The notes beneath the pieces were generated by a model that had not been told where the DNA came from, did no database searches, and was given only the letters and a program-made list of their open reading frames with translations. Source: JANQPX01 sp965222015 (GTDB lineage Bacteria > Pseudomonadota > Alphaproteobacteria > Geminicoccales > Geminicoccaceae). Taken from it: 64,000 nucleotides of DNA. Made by a program: the position numbers and the translations under genes. The stretch lies in the NCBI GenBank assembly GCA_965222015.1, contig CBDCTL010000023.1, forward strand, positions 930,001-994,000, in the 5' to 3' direction. Positions 15,491 to 24,338 of the stretch are shown one piece after another. Positions within the stretch are counted from its first letter, which is position 1; each line of letters starts with the position of its first letter.

Positions 15491-16339
15491 TCACGTCCAA
15501 AACGGCCTCCGCTCGGCGAAGGCGACATCGTTCAGATGACCGAGATCGTCCTGAAGCGCCTTCAGACTGCCGACAAAGGGCCTCGCCGCCTTCTTTTCGA
15601 ACGGCATCGCGAAGAATTTGCCGGCGTAACGAAGCTTCTTCATCGCGATCCGAAGGATGTGTCGCTCTTCTGCCGGCAAACGCGCGAGGTCGGCACCAGG
15701 AGCGAGCGTCTTGGCGCGCCGCTCGGTGAGAAGTTCCGAGGCGAACGTGGCGATCGGCGTGGCGCTCAGTGCCGCCTGCCCTGCGGTCCGCTCGCTTCGC
15801 CAGGCCCCAGCTTCGAGCCATCGATCGACGCGAATTTGAAAGGGTTCGTGGGGTGCGGCTGCCAAGTCCTTTCGCAGCTTCGTGTATGCGGCGGTGCGAC
15901 GAGCTTCGGCGTGACGGCGCAGGCTGTCGAGTTCGGTATCGTCCGGACGTGCCTGAATGATCGGTATGAGAGGATCACTAAGAAACACGTCCCAATCGCG
16001 CGCAGGACCGAGGACGTTCGCTGTCTCCCTGGCGCCGGGCTGAAGCCAGGCAAGCTGGCTTTTCGGGATCAGCTTCCTGAAGATCGACAGGGCCGAGCGC
16101 AGCCGCCTGAGGCCGACCCGCATCTGATGCACGCCTTCCGGATCGCGGCCGTCGATCGCGGCGGCCTGGTTTGCCCGCCACTGATCGAAGCCGCTCGCGA
16201 AGATCGCCGCCATCGCCTGGTCGACGGTGGCATCGCGCGCAAGCGACGGCTTCTTTGCATCCTGCCATGGCGGCGGATCGCCGATGAGGCCCTCGGACAT
16301 CGGCTGCCTATTGGCAGATTCCCTGGCATTGTCGTTCAT
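15491..16339 (-). CDS. Stand-alone CHAD-domain protein, possible polyP binder
   Basis: The 282-residue protein is a CHAD domain without the CYTH partner. Helices carry the conserved basic and His residues: VHQMRVGLRRLRSALSIFR (about 69-87), ARDWDVF, and later LRIAMKKLRYAGKFF and HLNDVAFAE. CHAD domains bind polyphosphate through these basic residues and target proteins to polyP granules (shown in Ralstonia). The C-terminus ends in RRPFWT right after HLNDVA, where relatives continue with another helix, so the last ~30 residues may be lost. It is first in a CHAD-PiT-DUF47 operon. Confidence 0.87.
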   Translation of the reverse strand: MNDNARESANRQPMSEGLIGDPPPWQDAKKPSLARDATVDQAMAAIFASGFDQWRANQAAAIDGRDPEGVHQMRVGLRRLRSALSIFRKLIPKSQLAWLQPGARETANVLGPARDWDVFLSDPLIPIIQARPDDTELDSLRRHAEARRTAAYTKLRKDLAAAPHEPFQIRVDRWLEAGAWRSERTAGQAALSATPIATFASELLTERRAKTLAPGADLARLPAEERHILRIAMKKLRYAGKFFAMPFEKKAARPFVGSLKALQDDLGHLNDVAFAERRPFWT

Positions 16340-16427
16340 TGGCGTTCCGCTCTTCGTTTTGCCGGCAGTCGGGGGGATGGCCGATCGACCTTTGGGAGAT
16401 CAACAACGTCGAGGCTATGACCGACAA

Positions 16428-16676
16428 TCAGGCGCTCTCGACAAGTGTCAGCCGGTCTCTTGGCAGTTTCGTCAGTTCAGGCCTGGCGCTTCGGCGCATC
16501 AGATTGAGCGCGCGCACCCTGCAGAGCTTGCTCACCTGCTCGACCGCTGAATCGGTGTTCGCCGCCGGCACGACCGAAGGTGACTCGGCGAGCGCAAGCT
16601 TCTCCGGAAAGGCGACGAAGTCGTCCTTCCGGCCGATCAGATGATCGCGAATCGCAGCACCAGACGGTCGTTCCAA
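16428..16676 (-). CDS. Possible small hypothetical protein (82 aa)
   Basis: A TTG start at 16676 is preceded by a strong GGGGGAGA site at good spacing, and the 82-codon frame has mixed, protein-like composition (KDDFVAFPEKLALAES, then DSAVEQVSKLCRVRALNLM). No family is recognised. It sits between the flavin reductase and CHAD genes on the same strand. The surrounding ~370 bases (16340-16711) hold nothing else. Confidence 0.4.
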   Translation of the reverse strand: MERPSGAAIRDHLIGRKDDFVAFPEKLALAESPSVVPAANTDSAVEQVSKLCRVRALNLMRRSARPELTKLPRDRLTLVESA

Positions 16677-16711
16677 GAGTTCTCCCCCTATCCCTGTCCC
16701 CGAAACGCCGC

Positions 16712-17338
16712 CTAACGCTTCATACCCGCTGGAAAGGGAAAGGCCTGGGTTTCCCGAACCACGGCGAAGCGACCGGGGCTGACATAGGTCAGGATCGGCC
16801 CTTCTCGAATGACGTCCTGGTCGTCGCGCTCATGGGCGCGCAGATAGGCAGGATCAATACGTGCGGCGATGACGCGACCGATGATCAGGCTGTTCGGACC
16901 GAGATCGTCGACGAAACGCTCCAGCGTGCATTCGAGATAGAGGCTGCCGTTCTTCACCATCGGGCAGTCGATCTCCGGCGAGTGCGTGGTCTCCACCAGA
17001 CGCAGGCTCGTTTTTTCGCCATCGTCGCAACGGGGCGATGCCGTCAAGCTGGTCTCGAGCCATTGCGCGGGCTTGGGGAAGGTGACGGCGAACACGCGAT
17101 CGCGCGCGATGTTCCGATAGGTGCCGTGGCGCGGCGTGCAGACGAAGCCGAAATAGTTTTCCCAGCCCATCGGCCCCGCCATGTGCTTCGGCGCCACGTC
17201 GTCGCCACCATCAGGCTCGCGCGTCCCGATCAGCACCAGCGGCGCGATCGTGAAGAACCGGTCCCAGATCGGGGCCCCTGTGCCCAGCTCGACCAGAGCG
17301 CCCTCGTCCGGCGGATGTGTTTCTCGGAGTTTCGTCAT
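16712..17338 (-). CDS. Flavin reductase-like (DIM6/NTAB) FMN-binding protein
   Basis: The 208-residue protein has the split-barrel flavin reductase fold. PLVLIGTREPDGGDDVAPKHMAG (about 30-52) forms the flavin-binding strand and loop. GFVCTPRHGTYRNIARDRVFAVTFP follows, and PNSLIIGRVIAARID near residue 155 forms the later strand pair. Members bind FMN and reduce flavin for a partner monooxygenase or act alone. No oxygenase gene is adjacent. The start at 17338 (ATG) matches the family start; a longer frame adds 13 unconserved residues. It is divergent from the Na/Pi cotransporter gene, separated by a 297-base control region. Confidence 0.8.
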   Translation of the reverse strand: MTKLRETHPPDEGALVELGTGAPIWDRFFTIAPLVLIGTREPDGGDDVAPKHMAGPMGWENYFGFVCTPRHGTYRNIARDRVFAVTFPKPAQWLETSLTASPRCDDGEKTSLRLVETTHSPEIDCPMVKNGSLYLECTLERFVDDLGPNSLIIGRVIAARIDPAYLRAHERDDQDVIREGPILTYVSPGRFAVVRETQAFPFPAGMKR

Positions 17339-17635
17339 GGTGCAGTCGCCTGGCCAGCTCACGGCATGGATTGTCACGGATTCGTCACAATCGTAAGGCG
17401 CTGCGCCCCGCGTGACTTGACCTAGCGCAAAGAGGGTGACGATTGCCGACTTTTGATCTGGATCATGAACGCCTCGGTTTATTCGGTGTTAACGTCGAGA
17501 GCTTATGCTGACCTCGACGAGCCGCGCGCCCAAGCTGGCATGGGCATCCCCCGATGTACGAAGGGGCTTGTCAACTCGAAAGATTTGATCGCTGCCGACG
17601 TCCGAAGTGGCAGGTAAACAACAAAGGCCACGTCA

Positions 17636-19447
17636 ATGATTCGCCGAATCGTCCTGCCCGTCATTTTCGCCATCCTGGTCTACGGCTTTTGGATCAGCCC
17701 GGATTTCAAGGAGATCGCGGCGGGTGTCGCGATCTTTCTGTTCGGCATGCTGTTTTTGGAGGACGGCTTTCGGGCCTTTACCGGCGGCGTTCTGGAGCGA
17801 CTTCTGAGCGTCACCACGGACCGGCTGTGGAAGGCGATCTCCTTCGGCGTCGTGTCGACGACGATCATGCAGTCGAGCTCGCTGGTCTCGGTGATCACCA
17901 TCTCCTTCCTATCGGCGGAGCTGATCGCGCTCGCCGCCGGCATCGGCATCATCTTCGGCGCCAATATCGGCACCACCACCGGTGCCTGGCTGATCGCCGG
18001 CTTCGGCCTCAAGGTGAAGATCTCCGCCTATGCCATGCCCATGCTGGTGTTCGGCATCGTCCTCGTCTTCCAGAGCAACAAGTCGCTGAAGGGCATCGGC
18101 TACATCCTGGCCGGTCTGGGCTTTCTGTTCCTCGGCATCCACTACATGAAGGAGGGGTTCGAGGCGTTCAAATCGACCATCGACCTCTCGCAGTTCGCCC
18201 TTCCGGGCTATGCCGGCCTCTTCGCCTTCACCGGCATCGGCGTGTTCGCGACCGTGGTCATGCAGTCCTCGCACGCGACGCTGGTGCTGATCATCACGGC
18301 GCTCGCCGCCGGGCAGATCACCTACGAGAACGCGCTGGCGCTGGCGATCGGCGCCAATATCGGCACCACCATCACCGCGATCCTGGGGGCGATGAGCTCG
18401 AACTATCAGGGCAAGCGCCTGGCGGCGGGCCATCTGATCTTCAACGTGATCACCGGCCTGATCGCGATCGCCTTCATCCACCAGCTCGTCTGGGCGGTCG
18501 ACAGCACGTCGGCGGCGGTCGGCATCCCGCAGGACGACTACACGCTGAAGCTCGCTGTGTTCCACACGATCTTCAACGTCATCGGCGTCGCCGTGCTGCT
18601 GCCGTTCGTGAGCCAGCTCGTGCGTTTTCTCGAACGAGTCCTGCCGGCGCCCGAAGTGGTCGATATCGCCGAGCCGAAATATCTGAACGACTCGGTGCTC
18701 GAATTCCCGGAGACGCTGCTGGAGGCGGTACGCAACGAAACCATCCATCTCTATGACAACGCCGTGGAGATCATCGCGCACGGGATCAATCTCCATCGCG
18801 CGCAGATCTTCGAGACGGATGATCTCGAGCGACTGGTCGAGAGCGAGCGCAGCACGCTCAGCTTCGATCTCGACGAGATCTACGAGCGCAAGGTCAAGCT
18901 GCTCTACGCCAGAATTCTGGAGTTCATCACCCGCGCCCAGGGTGAGGTGCCGCCGGAGTTCGCCGACCAGCTCTACGCCCTTCGCCAGACCTGCCGGCAG
19001 ATCGTGATGACCGTGAAGGACATCAAGCATCTCAGGAAGAACATCTCCCGCTACATCCGCGACAAGGACGACGACATCCGGCGCGAATACAACGAGCTTC
19101 GTCTGCAGATCGCCTCGCTGCTGCGCGAGATCCAGGAATTGCGCCACACCGACGAGGACGAGCGCAGCATCGTCGATCTCGACGCCTATCGAATAGCGAT
19201 CGACGAGGAGAGCACGGTGATGAGCGGCGGTCTCGACGACCTGATCCGCCGAGGCAGGATCACGCCGGTGATGGCCACCTCCCTGGTGAACGACCACGGT
19301 TATGTCCGCGATTCCATCTGGCAGCTCACCGATGTCGCCCGAACCCTGTTCGGCTCCAGGGACATCGCCGACATGGAGGCCGAGGAACTCGTCGGCCTCG
19401 ACGACGACGATGTCGACGAATTGTCACAATTCCGTGATAGCGCTTAG
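17636..19447 (+). CDS. Na/Pi cotransporter with PhoU-like C-terminal domain
   Basis: This 603-residue NptA/YjbB-type transporter exchanges phosphate across the inner membrane using Na+. Two inverted membrane repeats each carry the QSS signature (IMQSSSLVS near 81-89 and VMQSSHATL near 207-215) followed by GANIGTT. The C-terminal ~230 residues are helical and PhoU-like, with charged helices (LVESERSTLSFDLDEIYERK and similar) that probably sense or gate Pi. In E. coli YjbB exports Pi. A 73-residue lysine-rich gene follows after 19 bases, so the two are likely co-transcribed. Confidence 0.92.
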   Translation: MIRRIVLPVIFAILVYGFWISPDFKEIAAGVAIFLFGMLFLEDGFRAFTGGVLERLLSVTTDRLWKAISFGVVSTTIMQSSSLVSVITISFLSAELIALAAGIGIIFGANIGTTTGAWLIAGFGLKVKISAYAMPMLVFGIVLVFQSNKSLKGIGYILAGLGFLFLGIHYMKEGFEAFKSTIDLSQFALPGYAGLFAFTGIGVFATVVMQSSHATLVLIITALAAGQITYENALALAIGANIGTTITAILGAMSSNYQGKRLAAGHLIFNVITGLIAIAFIHQLVWAVDSTSAAVGIPQDDYTLKLAVFHTIFNVIGVAVLLPFVSQLVRFLERVLPAPEVVDIAEPKYLNDSVLEFPETLLEAVRNETIHLYDNAVEIIAHGINLHRAQIFETDDLERLVESERSTLSFDLDEIYERKVKLLYARILEFITRAQGEVPPEFADQLYALRQTCRQIVMTVKDIKHLRKNISRYIRDKDDDIRREYNELRLQIASLLREIQELRHTDEDERSIVDLDAYRIAIDEESTVMSGGLDDLIRRGRITPVMATSLVNDHGYVRDSIWQLTDVARTLFGSRDIADMEAEELVGLDDDDVDELSQFRDSA

Positions 19448-19466
19448 CAGCTAGGGACCTCTGCCG

Positions 19467-19688
19467 ATGAAAATCATGAAAATCTTCAACAGAGACGACT
19501 GGAAGCGCTCGAAGAAGGTCAAGGCCTTGAACAAGGTTCTGGATAAGCTCAAGAAGAAAAAGCACAAGCTGGAAGAAGAGCTTGAGAACGAACATTCAGA
19601 CAAGAAGACGAAGAAGCTCAAGATCAAGCTCAAGGCCAACAAGCGGCATCGTCACAAAGCGGAAAAGCTGCTCCACGAGCTCGGATAG
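19467..19688 (+). CDS. Small lysine-rich coiled-coil protein (73 aa)
   Basis: Of 73 residues, 23 are Lys, 4 Arg and 5 His, with a short acidic patch (EEELENEHSD) in the middle. The pattern LDKLKKKKHKLEEELEN is a strongly charged helix able to form a coiled coil. There is no signal peptide and no recognised family. A protein this basic next to a phosphate transporter, PPK2 and CHAD genes could bind polyphosphate or nucleic acid; this is inference. It starts 19 bases after the Na/Pi cotransporter gene and is convergent with ppk2 (15 bases between stops). Confidence 0.75.
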   Translation: MKIMKIFNRDDWKRSKKVKALNKVLDKLKKKKHKLEEELENEHSDKKTKKLKIKLKANKRHRHKAEKLLHELG

Positions 19689-19703
19689 AGCGGCAACGCC
19701 CTC

Positions 19704-20636
19704 CTATTGATCGTCGATAGAGTCGTTGTAGTCCGGTACCAGATTCTGATCCTCCCTGGGCGGACGTACATAGTGGTCACCTTCGGCCCGCGGCGGCAGC
19801 TTGATTGGCTCGGGGGTCAGATCCTGATAAGGGATCAGGCTCAGAAAATGGCTGATGCAGTTCAGCCGCGCCCGCTTCTTGACGTCGGCCTCGACCACGT
19901 ACCAGGGCGCCTGCTTGATGTCGGTGTGGGCGAACATCACATCCTTGGCCCTGGAATACTCCACCCAGCGCCGACGCGACTCGAGATCCATCGGGCTCAG
20001 CTTCCAGCGCTTGGTGGGGTCCTTGATGCGGCTCTGGAAGCGCCGCTCCTGCTCCTCGTCGCTGACCGAGAACCAGTATTTGATCAGAATGATCCCGGAG
20101 CGCACCAGCATGCGCTCGAACTCCGGGCAGGAGCGCATGAACTCCTCATATTCATCGTCGGTGCAGAACCCCATGACCCGCTCGACGCCGGCGCGGTTGT
20201 ACCAGCTTCGATCGAACAGCACGATCTCGCCGGCCGCCGGCAGATGCGGCACGTAGCGTTGAAAATACCACTGGGTCTTCTCGCGTTCGGTCGGCGTGCC
20301 GAGCGCCACGACGCGACAGATGCGCGGGTTCAGCGACTCGGTGATCCGCTTGATCGTGCCGCCTTTCCCGGCGGCATCCCGGCCCTCGAACAACACCACC
20401 ACCTTCAGCCCCTGGGTCCGAACCCATTCCTGCAGCTTGACCAGCTCGATCTGCAGCCTTGCAAGCTCCTTCTCATAGGCCTTGTTCGGAATCTTCTCGC
20501 TATTGCCCTTGATGTCGACGCCGAGAGCCCCGTCATGATCATCGGCACCATCGACAACCGAGAGGCGCGTGCGGGGCTGCTTGCTGTCACGAGCCGACAA
20601 CGACGTCGCCTTTTGGCGCTTGGGCTTCTTTGCCAT
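19704..20636 (-). CDS. ppk2: Polyphosphate kinase 2
   Basis: The 310-residue protein is a one-domain PPK2 of the P-loop kinase fold, which moves phosphate between polyP and nucleoside diphosphates (usually polyP-driven GDP or ADP phosphorylation). Walker A is GRDAAGKGG (85-93), the Walker B/lid start is DRSWYNRAG (142-150), and the conserved EFERMLVRSGI block follows. A basic, disordered N-terminal tail (residues 1-30, MAKKPKRQKA...) precedes it. The ATG at 20636 lies 50 bases inside the end of the upstream CorC gene, so the two are coupled. With PPK1 present downstream, this enzyme could spend polyP made by PPK1. Confidence 0.93.
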   Translation of the reverse strand: MAKKPKRQKATSLSARDSKQPRTRLSVVDGADDHDGALGVDIKGNSEKIPNKAYEKELARLQIELVKLQEWVRTQGLKVVVLFEGRDAAGKGGTIKRITESLNPRICRVVALGTPTEREKTQWYFQRYVPHLPAAGEIVLFDRSWYNRAGVERVMGFCTDDEYEEFMRSCPEFERMLVRSGIILIKYWFSVSDEEQERRFQSRIKDPTKRWKLSPMDLESRRRWVEYSRAKDVMFAHTDIKQAPWYVVEADVKKRARLNCISHFLSLIPYQDLTPEPIKLPPRAEGDHYVRPPREDQNLVPDYNDSIDDQ

Positions 20637-22050
20637 GACCGGCCTCCTCTGGTTTCGTCTCGTCGCCCGCGACTGCTTGCTTTTGATCGCCGTTTGCGGC
20701 GTCGTTTGTTTCAGCCTGCCTGATCCCGCCGCTGGCATCAATCGATGATTGCGACTGGGTCAACTGCACCTCGGCGTCGGCATCCAGCTCGACGCGGAGC
20801 GCCGACATGGCACGCTCGCTCGCCTCGGCAACCGTGAGTCGATAGCCGGACTCGACGATATAGTCCCCGACTTTGGGAATGCGGCGCAATCGTCCCATCA
20901 CCAGGCCACCGAGCGTGTTGAACTCTCTGGCCGGCAGATGGAGGCCGAGCACCTCGTTGGCTTCCGAGATCGACATGCGTGCGTCCATCAGGCAGACGTC
21001 GTCGCCGATCCATTCGAACCGCTCGCGTCGCTTGGGCTGATACTCGTCGAAGTCGTAGCCGACGTCGATCTCGCCCAGTACCTCCTCGACGATGTCCTCC
21101 ATGGTGATCATGCCGATCGCCGATCCGAATTCGTCGACCACGATCGCCATATGATCGTCGCGATGGCGAAGATCGGGAAGCAGGCTGTCGATGGTCTGGT
21201 TGGGCGCGACGTAAAGCGCCGGTCTGACCATGTCCGCCATCGGCTCCTGCTTCGTGCTGACGTCCAGCATGTCCCAGGTGGTCAGCGTGATGACGCCGAC
21301 GATGTTGGAGGTGTTATTCTCGAAGACCGGCAGCCGGTTGAAGCCATGCTTGCGCACCAGATCGATCGCCACGCGCTTGCCCTTCTTGCCGATTCTGCTG
21401 CGGTCGAGGGACACGACCTGGGCGATCGGCACCATCGCTTCGGCGACGGTGGTATCGGCGAAACGGATCACCCGGCGGATGCGGCCACGATTGGACTCGC
21501 TGAGCGCAGCGCTCTGCTCCGCCATGTCCACCAGCGTACGGAACTGCTCACGGGTGATGAACAGCGTCTGCTCCGCCTTGCCCGCACCCACCAGCCGGGC
21601 GCCGAGCCTGGCCAGCCGCGAGAACACGAAGATGACCGGATAGAACAGCGCAGCACTCCAGCTCAGCGGGTGGATGATGATCGGGGTCAGCGTCAACGTC
21701 TTTTGCTGATAGACACTCTTCGGCACGATCTCGCCGAGGATCAGGAACAGCGGCGTGAACAGCAAGAAGGCGTAGAGGTCGCCCCCCTTGCCGAGAAGGT
21801 CGAGGATCAGGAGCGTGCCGATCGTCGTGAGCGCGATGGTCGAAAGATTGGTCCCGACCAGCGTCGTGCTGAGCAGGACTTCCGGCTTCTGCAGCAGCCG
21901 CATCGCCAGTTCCGCGCCGCGGCTGCCCTGCTTGGCCGCATGGCGCAGCTTGATCTTGTCGACATTCACCAGCGCGATCTCGGAGCCGGAGAAGAAACCC
22001 TTCAGCAGCAGGAGAACGATCATCAGCGGAATAGCGATCAAGGCGTCCAT
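20587..22050 (-). CDS. CNNM/CorC-family membrane protein with CBS pair (copy A)
   Basis: The protein has 487 residues in the CNNM transmembrane, CBS pair, CorC_HlyC order. There are four N-terminal segments (about 1-150; FFSGSEIALVNVDKIKLRH is the family signature), CBS motifs at about 205-330 including VVDEFGSAIGMITMEDIVEE, and a CorC_HlyC domain at about 345-425. An acidic, Ala-rich tail after 430 is unusual. Proteins of this family move or regulate Mg2+ (and Co2+). Mg2+ is the counter-ion of polyP, and this gene overlaps ppk2, so it may supply or balance Mg2+ during polyP turnover (inference). Confidence 0.88.
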   Translation of the reverse strand: MDALIAIPLMIVLLLLKGFFSGSEIALVNVDKIKLRHAAKQGSRGAELAMRLLQKPEVLLSTTLVGTNLSTIALTTIGTLLILDLLGKGGDLYAFLLFTPLFLILGEIVPKSVYQQKTLTLTPIIIHPLSWSAALFYPVIFVFSRLARLGARLVGAGKAEQTLFITREQFRTLVDMAEQSAALSESNRGRIRRVIRFADTTVAEAMVPIAQVVSLDRSRIGKKGKRVAIDLVRKHGFNRLPVFENNTSNIVGVITLTTWDMLDVSTKQEPMADMVRPALYVAPNQTIDSLLPDLRHRDDHMAIVVDEFGSAIGMITMEDIVEEVLGEIDVGYDFDEYQPKRRERFEWIGDDVCLMDARMSISEANEVLGLHLPAREFNTLGGLVMGRLRRIPKVGDYIVESGYRLTVAEASERAMSALRVELDADAEVQLTQSQSSIDASGGIRQAETNDAANGDQKQAVAGDETKPEEAGHGKEAQAPKGDVVVGS

Positions 22051-22055
22051 GGCGG

Positions 22056-23426
22056 TCAGGCCTCCCCCGCCGCAGGCAGGGCGGGCTCTTCCTGCAGGTC
22101 GCCGCTCTTGGCGATGCGCACCCGCGCGATCCGATGGCCCTCCATCTCCAGCACCTTGGCGGCGTAGCCGTCGATGGCCACGCTGTCCCCGCCATGGGGC
22201 AGGCGATCGAGATGACGGAAGATGACGCCGCCGATGGTGGTCATGCGCGGGTCCTCGATGCCGAAATTGGTGAGATCGTTGAAGTCCGTCAGCTTCATGT
22301 CGCCGGGGACCTCGTAGACGTTCTCGTCTTCCTCCTGGTAGTAGGCCTGGCTCGACACGTTCTCGGAGATCTCACCGAAAATGAAGCGGATGATGTCGCG
22401 CATGGTGATCATGCCTTCGACGCCGCCGAACTCGCTCAGCACCATCGCCGCACGGGCATTGTGCGCCTGGAAGAAGTCGAACATCTCGTCGACGTTCTTG
22501 GTCGGCGGCACCACGACCGGTTCGCGCATCACATCCTCCGGCTTCAATGCCGCAAGGTCGTGGCCCTCCATGACCAGCCGGAGCACGTCTTCCGCGTGCA
22601 GAAAACCGACGATGTCGTCGATCCGGCGACGGCATATCGGCACGCGCGGATGCTGGAAGGCCTTGAACTGCTCGATCATTTCCGTAAGCGGCGTGTCGAT
22701 CTCCAGGAATCGAATGCGGGTGCGTGGAGTCATGATCTCGACGATCTCGGTCTCGCCCGCCTCCAGAAGATTGTCGATCAGGACCCGCTCGGTCGCGTCC
22801 AGAACGCCTTCCTCGGCGACGTCGTCGAGCACGCCGCGGAACTCGTCCACGCGGAGGAGGTTCTCGGGCGCCCGCTCGCCGCCGACGATCCAGTTGGTCA
22901 TGGTGCCTGATATCACCCGGACCGTGCGTCTGAGCGGCATGATGATCCGGCTCCACCAGGCCATCGGCGTCGCCACCAGGATGGTGCTGACACCGATCGG
23001 CTTGCTCGCGGCGATGGTCTTCGGCGTGACCTCGCCGAGCAGCAGAAGGAGCGGAAACATCACGAGAATGTTGACCCAGCCGGCGCGTTCGGGTCCGTAG
23101 AGCGCGATCAGGATGCCGGCCATGTTGATGGTGGCGGCGATGTTCACGAGCTCGTTGCCGCAGAGGATCGAGATGATCAGACGTCTGGGTTCATCCAGGA
23201 GAGCGTGCAGTGTCTCCGACTTCGGGTGACGCTCGCGACGGAGTTTCTGCAGATCGAGGCGCGAAAGGGAGAAAAGGGCGGTCTCCGATCCCGAAAAGAA
23301 CGCCGAGCAGCCGAAGAGGAAAGCCTGCAGGAACAGCCGGGCGATCATGTCCGGCTCGGTCAGGCGCGCGGCATCGACCGCGAAGAACGCGGCGAAACTC
23401 ACCCAGTAGGAACCGAGATCGAGCAT
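22056..23426 (-). CDS. CNNM/CorC-family membrane protein with CBS pair (copy B)
   Basis: This 456-residue paralogue has the same order as copy A: a transmembrane domain with FFSGSETALFSLSRLDLQKLR near residue 40, two CBS motifs at about 215-340 (VLSEFGGVEGMITMRDIIR) and a C-terminal CorC_HlyC domain (about 360-435). The N-terminus carries one extra hydrophobic stretch. It stops 6 bases before copy A begins, and copy A overlaps ppk2, so the three form one tight minus-strand operon. Two different CNNM paralogues side by side suggest a heteromeric transporter or regulator of Mg2+. Confidence 0.88.
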   Translation of the reverse strand: MLDLGSYWVSFAAFFAVDAARLTEPDMIARLFLQAFLFGCSAFFSGSETALFSLSRLDLQKLRRERHPKSETLHALLDEPRRLIISILCGNELVNIAATINMAGILIALYGPERAGWVNILVMFPLLLLLGEVTPKTIAASKPIGVSTILVATPMAWWSRIIMPLRRTVRVISGTMTNWIVGGERAPENLLRVDEFRGVLDDVAEEGVLDATERVLIDNLLEAGETEIVEIMTPRTRIRFLEIDTPLTEMIEQFKAFQHPRVPICRRRIDDIVGFLHAEDVLRLVMEGHDLAALKPEDVMREPVVVPPTKNVDEMFDFFQAHNARAAMVLSEFGGVEGMITMRDIIRFIFGEISENVSSQAYYQEEDENVYEVPGDMKLTDFNDLTNFGIEDPRMTTIGGVIFRHLDRLPHGGDSVAIDGYAAKVLEMEGHRIARVRIAKSGDLQEEPALPAAGEA

Positions 23427-23831
23427 CGAGTCTCCCGATCAAATCTGACGTTGGCGCCCCGTTTCGCTCGGCACAGACATATTCACCGCTCATGGCGGGG
23501 AACCTGGCGCCATGGCGATCACGTTGCACTGCGTGGAACGGAGCCAGCATTATTTTGCCAAAATTTGTTTCTAAACGGTTGATGTGAGTCAAACCGCCGT
23601 TATCACGGTCTTGTCATATTTCATCGGGTGAGGAGGCAGAGAACAGCGCGAGACGTTCGAGCAATGCCGGCCTCGGCATGTTGAAAGACGACATCGCAGC
23701 GCAGTGCCGGCATGGAGGCGCATTCGAGGAACCGAACAGCTTCGAGGTCGGTCGGACGTGATCGTCGGACAAGCCTCTGATGACCTGCGTGCCTGCAACA
23801 AGCTCACGGTGGGGCCTGTCAAGACAGAAGC
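23427..23831. other. Divergent control region, no gene seen
   Basis: It separates the minus-strand CorC-CorC-PPK2 operon from the plus-strand HhH/DUF47/PiT genes. An A/T-rich patch near 23550-23620 is a plausible promoter area. GGAAC at about 23499 is followed by CGTT, but the spacing of 18 is too long for EcfG. No ORF here looks real. Confidence 0.45.
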
Positions 23832-24245
23832 ATGACGAAAAAGGAAGCAAGCCACATGCGGGAACTCACGGAAATCAAGGGTGTCGGCCCGGTCTTGGCG
23901 AAAGCCTGTGTTGATAACGGCTTCGACAATGTCGAGCGGGTTGCTGCCGCCATGCTGCACGATCTGATCGCCGTTCCCGGGATCAATGAGGCCAAGGCGA
24001 GGCTGGTGATTGCTGCTGCGCAGGATCTGCTGAAGGACGCGCCGGCACCCAGCGCCGAAGCCGCACCGCCAGAGGACGCCGCAGCTTCGGAAGCGGCTGC
24101 CGGGCCCGCTACAGAATCGCCTGGAAAGGAAAAAGCCAGGAAGCGAAAGGCGAAGAAAGATAAAAAGAAAAAGGATAAGAAAAAAAGCAAGAAAGATTCA
24201 AAGAAGAAAAAAAGGAAGAAATCAAAAAAAGGAAAGAAATCATAG
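23832..24245 (+). CDS. Helix-hairpin-helix protein with poly-lysine tail
   Basis: The 137-residue protein has two parts. Residues ~10-68 form tandem helix-hairpin-helix motifs (LTEIKGVGPVLAKAC and LIAVPGINEAKARLV), which usually bind DNA backbone. An Ala/Pro/Glu linker (70-97) leads to a 39-residue tail with 25 Lys and 3 Arg. Such tails bind DNA, RNA or polyphosphate, and Lys-rich, acid-spaced tracts are known polyP attachment sites in other organisms. A second ATG at 23856, with AAGGA just upstream, is an equally good start. The tail is encoded by an A-rich tract (24125-24243) unlike the GC-rich surroundings. It precedes DUF47 and PiT on the same strand. Confidence 0.8.
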   Translation: MTKKEASHMRELTEIKGVGPVLAKACVDNGFDNVERVAAAMLHDLIAVPGINEAKARLVIAAAQDLLKDAPAPSAEAAPPEDAAASEAAAGPATESPGKEKARKRKAKKDKKKKDKKKSKKDSKKKKRKKSKKGKKS

Positions 24246-24338
24246 CCTTCCGCTGAAATCCGCCGGACGCGCATTCGGGGTTACGCGCGTTCATAAGTCG
24301 CGACGGAGCATGGGGTTTCGACAAGGGAGAGACAACCT

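Noticed and set aside
17909..19297. 462-codon minus-strand frame across the Na/Pi symporter
   Set aside because: It is the mirror of a high-GC real gene, Asp/His/Arg-rich with no domains; same reasoning applies to the long antisense frames over ppk1, the PiT genes and CorC genes.
23498..23525. GGAAC followed by CGTT in the CorC/HhH gap
   Set aside because: Spacer of 18 is outside the accepted range for EcfG promoters, and transcription start is not positioned before a gene.
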